Shown in pieces: positions 8,516 through 15,980 of a stretch of 64,000 bases of DNA; the stretch's first letter is position 1, and the number at the start of each line of letters is the position of its first letter. The position numbers and the translations under genes were made by a program. The DNA is from Chitinophagaceae bacterium. GTDB lineage: Bacteria; Bacteroidota; Bacteroidia; Chitinophagales; Chitinophagaceae. The DNA lies in the NCBI GenBank assembly GCA_016720565.1, contig JADKKJ010000001.1:806001-870000 (forward strand), written 5' to 3'. The notes beneath the pieces were generated by a model. It saw only the letters and a program-made list of their open reading frames with translations. It was not told where the DNA came from and made no database searches.

Positions 8516-9295
8516 TCATTCCATTTCCTTTTCTATGATCTCGGCAATATCAAGGACTTTAACAGATGATTCCTTATCTGCCAGTTTCACCCCATCCGTC
8601 ATCATGGTATTACAGAAAGGGCAGGCGGCGGCTATGGTGGTAGCCCCGGTCTCTATGGCTTCATGCGTGCGCTCAATGTTGATCCGAACGTTGCCAGGTT
8701 CTTCTTCTTTGAACATCTGGGCGCCACCGGCCCCGCAACAGAGGCCATTGCTTTTGCATCTTTTCATTTCCACCAGTTCCGCATCCAGGGCCTCGAGAAC
8801 TTTCCGGGGCGCTTCATAAATATTATTGGCACGGCCCAGGTAGCAACTATCGTGGTAGGTGATCTTTTTGCCTTTGAAATTTCCGCCTTCCTTTAAACGG
8901 ATACGGCCTTCATCAATTAATTGCTGAAGCAGGCTGCTATGATGGATCACTTCATAATTTCCACCAAGAGCAGGATATTCATTCTTTAAAATATTAAAGC
9001 AATGCGGGCAGGCTGTTACTATTTTTTTTACCTGGTAATTGTTTAGTAACTGGATGTTCTGCCAGGCCATCATCTGGAACATGAATTCATTTCCCGCTCT
9101 TCGCACCGGGTCACCGGTACACATTTCTTCCTTTCCTAAAATAGCGAAACGGATCCCTGTTTTATTAAGAATAGCGGCAAAGGCCCGTGTGATCTGCTGG
9201 GCTCGCTGATCAAAACTTCCGGCGCAACCAACCCAAAAAAGAATTTCCGGTTGCTCGCCATCCGCCATCATTGAAGCCATGGTTCTTACCTGCAT
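8516..9295 (-). CDS. CCG-domain (Fe-S)-binding protein, HdrB/GlpC-like
   Basis: Soluble subunit related to heterodisulfide reductase HdrB and the lactate-utilisation protein LutA. From the ATG at 9295 it has 259 residues with two CCG-type cysteine repeats: CPHC at 96-99 and Cys151 in HDSCYLGRAN, then LCCGAGGAQMF with Cys186-187 and CPFC at 225-228. These cysteines normally hold a noncubane 4Fe-4S cluster. WVGCAGSFDQRAQ near residue 21 is typical of the Bacteroidota group. A longer frame opens at 9349, but its first 18 residues look non-homologous and would run into the divergent gene. The likely partner is the membrane Fe-S protein at 11166-12482. Confidence 0.9.
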   Translation of the reverse strand: MQVRTMASMMADGEQPEILFWVGCAGSFDQRAQQITRAFAAILNKTGIRFAILGKEEMCTGDPVRRAGNEFMFQMMAWQNIQLLNNYQVKKIVTACPHCFNILKNEYPALGGNYEVIHHSSLLQQLIDEGRIRLKEGGNFKGKKITYHDSCYLGRANNIYEAPRKVLEALDAELVEMKRCKSNGLCCGAGGAQMFKEEEPGNVRINIERTHEAIETGATTIAAACPFCNTMMTDGVKLADKESSVKVLDIAEIIEKEME

Positions 9296-9366
9296 GAAGG
9301 CATTGATTTGAATGGCAAAATACCGATAAATAAGATAACTTGCCGCCAATAACAGGCTTTATTCTG

Positions 9367-10404
9367 ATGAAGAAATTCTATCAACGACTTACTAACTGGG
9401 AACGCTGGAATTTTTACCTGCTTTATTTTCCTATCAGTTTTGTCTGGCTTTGGCATTGTATCCGGAACGGCTCGTTCTGGTTCTTCAGCGCCTCTAATCC
9501 AACCATCACTTTTGGTGGATTTGAAGGAGAAGGTAAAAAGGAAATGTATGACCAGCTACCCGTACACCTGATACCCCGTACCACTTATATCTTGCATGAC
9601 CTTCCCTTTGATGAAGTGAAGAAAAAAATATCCGAGGCAGGCTTTCAGTTTCCTTTTATCGTAAAACCCGATATAGGAATGAAGGGCATTCTTTTCCGCC
9701 GAATCAGCGATTGGCAACAGCTGGAGAAATACCATGAAAAGATCCCTGTTGAATATATTGTGCAGGACCTGGTGACCCTTCCTGTGGAGGTCAGTGTTTT
9801 TTATTACCGCTATCCCTGGGAAAAAAATGGGGTAGTGAGCGGTTTTATTGATAAAGAATTATTGCAGGTTACAGGCGATGGCCTATCAGATCTCAGGTCG
9901 CTGATCCAGGATCATCCCAGGGCAAAATACAGGATGGAAGAAATGGAACACCGCCATGGACATCGGTTCGAGCGGGTTCTTCCCCAGGGTGAGATATTTT
10001 ATTTATCCTATGCAGGCAATCACAACCGAGGCGCCCATTTCACCAACCTTCATAAAGAGATAGATGCAGACCTGCACAGGGTTTTTGATGAACTCAGCCA
10101 TTATACCAACCAGTTCTATTATGGCCGTTATGATATTAAAACCAGTTCCATTGAGGACCTGAAAAAAGGCAGGAATTTTGTTATCCTTGAATTCAATGGC
10201 TGCGGGGCTGAGCCAAACCATATTTATGATTGCGGCATGAAATTATCCAGCGCATATGGAGTCATTCTTCAGCATTGGAGGGCGCTTTCCAGGATCAGCA
10301 GGTATAATCACAAAATGGGAGTGCCCTATTGGTCGTTCATGAAAGGCTACCGTTTCCTGAGATCCTCGAAAAAACATTTTGAACTCCTGGAGAAATATGA
10401 TTAA
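9367..10404 (+). CDS. ATP-grasp domain protein (D-alanine--D-alanine ligase-like)
   Basis: Probably an ATP-dependent carboxylate-amine or carboxylate-thiol ligase of unknown substrate. After an aromatic hydrophobic segment (residues 10-38, possibly membrane-associated) comes an ATP-grasp-like fold: FPFIVKPDIGMKGILFRRI (ATP-binding lysine and Gly-rich strand), VEYIVQDLV, and near the C-terminus FYYGRYDIKT and FVILEFNGCGAEPNHIYD, which resemble the acidic and Asn metal-binding strand. Bacteroidota homologues are often labelled D-Ala-D-Ala ligase; the true Ddl motifs are not clear here. I prefer the ATG at 9367 over an earlier frame start at 9340. It is divergent from the CCG gene (71 bases between starts) and is followed after 18 bases by the exporter gene. 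Confidence 0.75.
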   Translation: MKKFYQRLTNWERWNFYLLYFPISFVWLWHCIRNGSFWFFSASNPTITFGGFEGEGKKEMYDQLPVHLIPRTTYILHDLPFDEVKKKISEAGFQFPFIVKPDIGMKGILFRRISDWQQLEKYHEKIPVEYIVQDLVTLPVEVSVFYYRYPWEKNGVVSGFIDKELLQVTGDGLSDLRSLIQDHPRAKYRMEEMEHRHGHRFERVLPQGEIFYLSYAGNHNRGAHFTNLHKEIDADLHRVFDELSHYTNQFYYGRYDIKTSSIEDLKKGRNFVILEFNGCGAEPNHIYDCGMKLSSAYGVILQHWRALSRISRYNHKMGVPYWSFMKGYRFLRSSKKHFELLEKYD

Positions 10405-10422
10405 TCTTTCAACTGAAAACAA

Positions 10423-11157
10423 TTGAAGGGCCTGGTAAAAATATTCCTGGTGGGCATGCTGATCAGTTTCCTGGGTTCGCTGCCGCTGGCTACGCTGAAC
10501 GTAGCGGCCATGCAGATCTCCGTTTCTGATGGCATTGAAGCGGCCATGTGGTTCTCCATTGGTTCACTGATCATAGAGATGGTCTATGTGCGTATCTCGC
10601 TGGTAGCTTTGAACTGGATAAGGAGCCAGACAAGAGTATTGAAAGTGCTGGAGTATGTTACCCTGGTGATCGTACTGGCTCTGGCCGTTTCCAGTTTTTA
10701 CGGCGCAATGCATCCGGAAATGCACCGGAACGCGGTGCTCAGCAGCAGCCTTCCTAAATTCTGGCTGGGTGTATTCATGTGCGCCATCAGTCCCGCTCAA
10801 TTTCCTTTTTGGCTGGGCTGGAGTACAGTGCTGTTCACTAAGAAAGTTTTATTGCCAGTGAACCATCACTATAACACATATATTTTCGGTATTGGCGTGG
10901 GTACATTTTTTGGTAATTGCCTGTTTATCCTGGGCGGGCAACTTATCGCTAATAAGATCAACGATAACCAGGATGTATTTCAATGGGTGATAGGGGGGAT
11001 ATTCACGGTTACTGCTATTATACAGGTAATACAGATGCTGAGAAGAAAAGATGCAGTGGAAAAACTGGCCCACCCTGAGAAAATTGAATTACCCATGGAA
11101 AAAGGGATCACGGATATCATCCTGGAAGAAAACGATCCCGGTTCTCAAGACAACTGA
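10423..11157 (+). CDS. LysE-type translocator family membrane protein
   Basis: A 244-residue inner-membrane protein with about six hydrophobic segments and an acidic, soluble C-terminal tail (about 205-244). The N-terminal pattern of a long hydrophobic helix ending in SLPLATLNVAAMQISVSDG resembles the opening of LysE/RhtB exporters, where PGP or PLAT-type turns precede the second helix. The substrate cannot be read from sequence. The start is TTG at 10423: the next upstream in-frame codons give a TGA at 10414 and no ATG. It follows the ATP-grasp gene by 18 bases and is probably cotranscribed, so a product of that ligase could be the exported compound (inference). Confidence 0.7.
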   Translation: MKGLVKIFLVGMLISFLGSLPLATLNVAAMQISVSDGIEAAMWFSIGSLIIEMVYVRISLVALNWIRSQTRVLKVLEYVTLVIVLALAVSSFYGAMHPEMHRNAVLSSSLPKFWLGVFMCAISPAQFPFWLGWSTVLFTKKVLLPVNHHYNTYIFGIGVGTFFGNCLFILGGQLIANKINDNQDVFQWVIGGIFTVTAIIQVIQMLRRKDAVEKLAHPEKIELPMEKGITDIILEENDPGSQDN

Positions 11158-11165
11158 TCCATTTT

Positions 11166-12482
11166 TTATTGGACCCAGGCATCTCTTTCCTCCGGGCTGA
11201 ACTTCCAGGGGGCAAAATTATTTTCCACGTTCCCAAACATACCGGCCCATTCCTGGGGAGAATTGCTTTCTTCCATGATCAGGTATCTTCTCAGCTGCAG
11301 GATAATGGAAAGAGGACTTATGGCAACAGGGCATTCCTGTACACAGGCATTGCAGGTGGTGCAGGCTCTTAATTCTTCAGTACTGATGCGATCATGAAGT
11401 AAACTCTTGCCATCTTCCACAAAGGACCCATTTTTTTCAATGTTCTTTCCCACTTCCTCCAGCCTGTCGCGGGTATCCATCATGATCTTACGGGGGGATA
11501 ATAATTTTCCCGTCAGGTTTGCCGGGCAGGCCGCGGTGCATCTGCCGCATTCTGTACAGCTATAGGCGTCCATCAGATTCTTCCAGCTAAGGTCCATCAC
11601 ATCTTTGGCACCAAAACGGGCTGGAGCCGCTGCATCTGTGGGAGCCAGTTCAGGTTGCATAGCATAAAGCACTTCCTGTTGTACAGAAGGCATGTTCTCC
11701 ATTTCTCCCAAAGGAGTTTGCCGGGCATAATAAGTATTTGGAAAAGCAAGGATGATATGGAGGTGTTTTGAATAAGGCAGGTAATTCAGGAAAGCGAATA
11801 TGCCCGCAATATGTAACCACCAGGCCGATCTTTCCAAACCAATAAGGGTTGACTCACTCCAACCGCTTAATACTGGTTGTAAATATTGAGAAAGGAGAAA
11901 GTTTCCGGTAGGATGCAGGGAATAATGTTCTGCGCCTTTCGATTGCAATAAAGTATCACTGGCATTCATTAGCAGAAATAAAGACATCAGCACGATCTCG
12001 GTAACCAGAATAAGATTTGCATCAGTTTTTGGCCAGCCAGCCAATTCCTTATTTCCACTGGATACACGTTTCACCTTCCATAGGTTTCTGCGTACAAGGA
12101 ATACAACGCAGGCCAGGAGTACAGAAAAAGCCAGTATCTCAAAAGAATTGATCAGAAATACATAGATATCTCCAAGTGGTTGGGCAAAAAGCCGGTGCTT
12201 GCCCGTAAGCCCATCCAGTATGATCTCCAGTATCTCGATATTAATGATCACGAATCCTGCATAAACAAAAAAATGAAGCAGGGCCACCATTGGTTTCCTG
12301 AACATTTTCTTTTGTCCAAAAGCAAGCATTAAAACATTTTTCCATGCTAAGGCCGAAGAGCCATTGAAGGGTTCTTTCCTGCCAAGATGGATGTTCCGGC
12401 TGATGGACCTGACTTTTTTTGCGAACAGCCAGACCGAGCATGCGCAGAGAACGGCGAAAATGACTTGTTGAAGGATCAGCAT
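11166..12482 (-). CDS. Membrane 4Fe-4S dicluster protein, HdrC/NarI-like fusion
   Basis: Membrane-bound electron carrier. The 438 residues have about five or six transmembrane segments in the first 245 (for example 3-20, 68-90, 105-130, 155-175 and 215-235). A soluble domain follows with two ferredoxin motifs: CTECGRCTAACP at 309-320 and CTTCNACVQECP at 374-385. It resembles the fusion of a NarI/HdrE-like cytochrome or quinone module with an HdrC-like ferredoxin. The CCG protein at 8516-9295 is the expected partner. Here the two are separated by two plus-strand genes, which is unusual. The stop lies 8 bases from the convergent stop of the LysE-type gene. Confidence 0.88.
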   Translation of the reverse strand: MLILQQVIFAVLCACSVWLFAKKVRSISRNIHLGRKEPFNGSSALAWKNVLMLAFGQKKMFRKPMVALLHFFVYAGFVIINIEILEIILDGLTGKHRLFAQPLGDIYVFLINSFEILAFSVLLACVVFLVRRNLWKVKRVSSGNKELAGWPKTDANLILVTEIVLMSLFLLMNASDTLLQSKGAEHYSLHPTGNFLLSQYLQPVLSGWSESTLIGLERSAWWLHIAGIFAFLNYLPYSKHLHIILAFPNTYYARQTPLGEMENMPSVQQEVLYAMQPELAPTDAAAPARFGAKDVMDLSWKNLMDAYSCTECGRCTAACPANLTGKLLSPRKIMMDTRDRLEEVGKNIEKNGSFVEDGKSLLHDRISTEELRACTTCNACVQECPVAISPLSIILQLRRYLIMEESNSPQEWAGMFGNVENNFAPWKFSPEERDAWVQ

Positions 12483-12520
12483 AAATTTGAATTGCTTCGC
12501 TAAATTAAGGATTAACCAGC

Positions 12521-13492
12521 CTAGAAATAAAGTCCGTGGAACCTTAGTTTACCATTTGATAATTCCATGGCAGGCATAGGACATTTTACCGCGTTCAAAA
12601 GCGATAAAATGGTTTTTATAGTTTTGCTCCGGGTTTTGATCCGGGTCAGGTCAATATCGGGTGCAAGATACCATTGCCTGGTTCTTTTAATATCCCGACG
12701 GTCGAATTTCACGGCTCCATTCTCATCCAGCGCATAATTCTGCCTGCCTCCGAATAAACCTTCCGCGCCATAACCGATAGAAAGATTAAGCCACTGGGGT
12801 AAAGAGGACCTTGGGAAAAAGGACCGGAGATTGGCCGATGCCCAATAGGTTTGTCCATTGTAATCTTTCAGTGATCTTTCAGCGAATGAACTTCCAAATA
12901 GATCATTACTGCGAAGGTTCAGTTCATCATCACCATAGGATCTTCGATGCGCTGAAAATTTAAATTGCAGCCGTTGTTCCTTCCATAACAGTTCCTGGGA
13001 AACAAATGACCCGCTGCCCAAAATATTAGCGCCAAAATCTCCCCAGCTCCAGCCCCAGCCGGCAGAGAAACCATCCAGTACCTCGATCACCGTTTGATAA
13101 AATGCCCCGCTCATTCCGCCGATCCAGGTATAATTTTTACGGCTGATGCCCGTCCATCGCCAGCTTCCTGTTGAAGCGCGGCTTTCCTGGTAGGCACTGA
13201 ATAGATGCCCTGTTTTATCCACCTGGTTCCATTCGGGCAGGTCGTTGAAAAAATGAAAATGGGTTTGAGGGTAGTTTTTGTACCAGGCATTATAAAGCCC
13301 CAGCATAGTACCCCCGTATCCAGCCACATTTATTGCTGTTACCAGGTAAACACGGTTCCTGGTATTTTTATTTTTTGGAAGGGAATCAGCCAGAGAAAAA
13401 TGATCAGTGTCGGTCGATAGTCCGGGTTGTCCTATCGCCCGGGCAAAAGGAAGGAAGAATAAGCTTATTATTAATAGAAGATTTCGCACCAA
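12521..13492 (-). CDS. DUF2279 family protein (YfiM-like), exported
   Basis: A 323-residue protein with a signal peptide (about 1-21, ending ARAIGQ). Residues 75-170 match the DUF2279/YfiM pattern: FNDLPEWNQVDKTGHLFSAY, then WIGGMSGAFYQTVIEVLDGF and the Trp/Gly-rich GWGWSWGDFGANILG. The C-terminal part holds alternating aromatic strands (for example WLNLSIGYGAEGLFG), which suggests an outer-membrane location. Function is unknown. The upstream region has a possible -7 box (13501-13508). Confidence 0.8.
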   Translation of the reverse strand: MVRNLLLIISLFFLPFARAIGQPGLSTDTDHFSLADSLPKNKNTRNRVYLVTAINVAGYGGTMLGLYNAWYKNYPQTHFHFFNDLPEWNQVDKTGHLFSAYQESRASTGSWRWTGISRKNYTWIGGMSGAFYQTVIEVLDGFSAGWGWSWGDFGANILGSGSFVSQELLWKEQRLQFKFSAHRRSYGDDELNLRSNDLFGSSFAERSLKDYNGQTYWASANLRSFFPRSSLPQWLNLSIGYGAEGLFGGRQNYALDENGAVKFDRRDIKRTRQWYLAPDIDLTRIKTRSKTIKTILSLLNAVKCPMPAMELSNGKLRFHGLYF

Positions 13493-13500
13493 ACAAAATA

Positions 13501-13533
13501 CAAATTTACGCTACCCACTCTTCTAAAATTCAA
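13501..13533 (-). promoter_or_regulatory. Possible Bacteroidota-type promoter for the DUF2279 gene
   Basis: Read on the minus strand, TAAATTTG (13508-13501) fits the TAnnTTTG -7 motif of Bacteroidota housekeeping promoters. A TTG at 13533-13531 lies 22 bases upstream as a candidate -33 element. The box ends 8 bases before the start codon at 13492, so the leader would be very short. Confidence 0.35.
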
Positions 13534-13562
13534 TAACTTTCACGCTGAAAAAAAGTATAGAT

Positions 13563-15284
13563 ATGGAACTGCAGACAAAACAACGAATTGAAAGCTGGCT
13601 CTCCGGAAATTTTGACCAGGCTACAAAGGACGAGATAAAAAGATTGGAAAAGGAGGATGCAGCTTCCCTGGAAGACGCTTTTTACCAGAACCTGGAATTT
13701 GGCACCGGGGGCCTTCGCGGACTCATGGGCGTAGGCACCAACCGGATGAATAAATACACGGTGGGTATGGCCACACAGGGTTATGCCAATTACCTGAAAC
13801 AATTCTTCGGCGAAAATGTAAAAGTGGCCATTGCGCATGACAGCCGTAATAACAGTCGTTTTTTTGCCGAAACAGCTGCCAATGTTTTTGCTGCCAATGG
13901 CATTAAAGTTTACCTTTTTGCAGAACTGCGTCCAACACCGGAACTTTCTTTTGCCATACGCACCCTGGGTTGCCAGGGCGGGGTCGTATGCACCGCTTCA
14001 CATAACCCTAAAGAATATAATGGGTATAAGGCCTACTGGAACGATGGTTCTCAATTAGTGCCTCCGCATGATAAAAATGTGATCAGGGAGGTAGATAAGA
14101 TCAGTTCCGTGGATGAAGTAAAATGGAGTGGAGGGGAAGCTAATATTACGATCATTGGGGAAGAACTGGATAAGCAATATATAGAAATGGTAAAAAGCCT
14201 TTCTGTTTACCCGGAGATCATTGAAAAACAGAAAGACCTGAAGATCGTTTATACACCGATACATGGAACAGGTATCAAAATGGTTCCTCCTGTGTTAAAG
14301 CGTTTCGGTTTTGAGAATGTTCATATCGTAGAAGCCCAGGCTGAACCTGATGGAAATTTTCCCACAGTAGCATATCCAAATCCGGAAGAAAGTGAAGCAA
14401 TGAGCCTTGGACTTAAAATGGCGAAAGAACTGGATGCGGATATACTTTGCGGTACCGATCCTGACGCGGACCGTATCGCCATCGGCGTGAAGGACAGGGA
14501 GGGTAATTGGGTACTGATGAACGGGAACCAGACTGCCGTGCTGGCCTTCAACTATCTTATAGAAGCAAGAAAAGCAAAAGGCATCGCCCGGCCAAATGAT
14601 ATGGTGGTCACAACGATCGTTACGACACCAATGGTGGACGTGATCGCGAAAAAAAATGGTGTAGCCTGTTACCGGGTATTGACCGGCTTTAAATGGATAG
14701 CCGACCTTATACGGGAGAAAGAGGGTTCTGAGAATTATATTATAGGAGGAGAGGAAAGCTTTGGGCTGATGATAGGAGATAAGATCCGTGATAAAGATGG
14801 CATCAGTGCTGTGGCCATGCTTTGCGAAATGGCCGCCTATGAAAAACAAAAGGGCCGGAGTCTTTTTGAGAAGATGATCGATCTTTATGCCGAATACGGG
14901 CTCTATAAAGAACACCTGATCTCCATCACTAAAAAAGGAATGGATGGCCAGCAACAGATCGCGAAAATGATGGAGTCTTACCGAAAGGATCCTCCAACTA
15001 TGATAGGCAGTGCCAAAGTAGCCTGCATTAGGGATTATGAGTTCCAGCTGGAGAAAAACCTGCTTACCGGTGAACAGAAAGCGCTGGAACTTCCAAGGTC
15101 AAATGTTTTGCAGTTCCTGCTTGAAGATGGCACCAGTATTTCGGCAAGGCCCAGTGGCACTGAGCCAAAAATTAAATTCTATTTCAGCGTAAATGCCCCA
15201 CTGAAGAATAAGGAAGATTTTGACCTGCTGAATGCGGAACTGGTAGAAAAGATCAGCAGCCTGATCGCCGATATGGGACTATGA
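13563..15284 (+). CDS. Phospho-sugar mutase (phosphoglucomutase/phosphomannomutase)
   Basis: Interconverts hexose 1- and 6-phosphates in the cytoplasm. The 573 residues hold all four family motifs: active-site TASHNP with the phosphoserine Ser146, the Mg-binding loop DPDADR with Asp299, Asp301 and Asp303, the sugar-binding GGEESFG near 395-401, and the phosphate-binding RPSGTEPKIKFY near the C-terminus. Length and motif order fit the PGM2/PgcA-type long form, not AlgC or GlmM. The stop codon overlaps the next start (ATGA, 4 bases), so pcm is translationally coupled. Confidence 0.93.
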   Translation: MELQTKQRIESWLSGNFDQATKDEIKRLEKEDAASLEDAFYQNLEFGTGGLRGLMGVGTNRMNKYTVGMATQGYANYLKQFFGENVKVAIAHDSRNNSRFFAETAANVFAANGIKVYLFAELRPTPELSFAIRTLGCQGGVVCTASHNPKEYNGYKAYWNDGSQLVPPHDKNVIREVDKISSVDEVKWSGGEANITIIGEELDKQYIEMVKSLSVYPEIIEKQKDLKIVYTPIHGTGIKMVPPVLKRFGFENVHIVEAQAEPDGNFPTVAYPNPEESEAMSLGLKMAKELDADILCGTDPDADRIAIGVKDREGNWVLMNGNQTAVLAFNYLIEARKAKGIARPNDMVVTTIVTTPMVDVIAKKNGVACYRVLTGFKWIADLIREKEGSENYIIGGEESFGLMIGDKIRDKDGISAVAMLCEMAAYEKQKGRSLFEKMIDLYAEYGLYKEHLISITKKGMDGQQQIAKMMESYRKDPPTMIGSAKVACIRDYEFQLEKNLLTGEQKALELPRSNVLQFLLEDGTSISARPSGTEPKIKFYFSVNAPLKNKEDFDLLNAELVEKISSLIADMGL

Positions 15285-15937
15285 GACCAACAGAAGATAC
15301 ATACAGGCACAAGGGAATGCGGAAGAAATTAGTACAGGCCATACAGGCAAAAGGTATTACTGATGAAAGGGTACTGGATGCCCTGCTTGAAGTGCCCAGG
15401 CATTTTTTTTTAGATTCAGCTTTTGATGAACAGGCCTATGAGGACAGGGCTTTTCCGATCGGGGAAGGGCAAACCATCAGTCAGCCTTATACCGTAGCCT
15501 ACCAATCGCAATTGTTGGAACTTAAACCATTTCTAAAAGTGCTGGAGATCGGAACAGGGAGTGCTTACCAGGCCGTAGTGCTGGCTGAGACCGGAGTACA
15601 GGTTTTTACCATTGAAAGGCAGAAAAAACTCTTCGACAGCAATAAACAGTTCGAGTTGCTGAAAAAATATCCCAATATTAAATTCTTTTATGGAGATGGC
15701 TACGAGGGATTGCCCAGTTATGCGCCTTTCGACCGTATCCTCATCACTGCCGCAGCACCTGAGGTGCCACCCAAACTGCTGCAGCAATTAAAGATCGGGG
15801 GCATCATGGTGATCCCTGTGGGTGCCGGAGACGTACAGCAAATGATGCGGATCACAAAACTGAATGAAGAGGAATGGAAAGAAGAAGTATTTGACCGGTT
15901 CTCATTTGTCCCCATGCTGGGGGGAAGGAACAATTAG
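15281..15937 (+). CDS. pcm: Protein-L-isoaspartate O-methyltransferase
   Basis: Repairs isoaspartyl damage in aged proteins by SAM-dependent methylation. The 218 residues carry the Rossmann-type SAM motif VLEIGTGSAYQAVVLAE, the upstream AFPIGEGQTISQPYTVAYQ that forms the substrate loop, and FDRILITAAAPEVP, all family signatures. It starts inside the stop codon of the mutase gene. Confidence 0.92.
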   Translation: MRPTEDTYRHKGMRKKLVQAIQAKGITDERVLDALLEVPRHFFLDSAFDEQAYEDRAFPIGEGQTISQPYTVAYQSQLLELKPFLKVLEIGTGSAYQAVVLAETGVQVFTIERQKKLFDSNKQFELLKKYPNIKFFYGDGYEGLPSYAPFDRILITAAAPEVPPKLLQQLKIGGIMVIPVGAGDVQQMMRITKLNEEEWKEEVFDRFSFVPMLGGRNN

Positions 15938-15980
15938 CTAATGAATATTATCTCCTAACTTAGAACCATATAATTAATAT

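Noticed and set aside
14295..14954. Long minus-strand open frame (219 codons) opposite the phospho-sugar mutase
   Set aside because: The plus strand carries a complete, motif-rich enzyme; the opposing frame has no family motif and its hydrophobic, His-rich composition is what the reverse strand of this gene would give.
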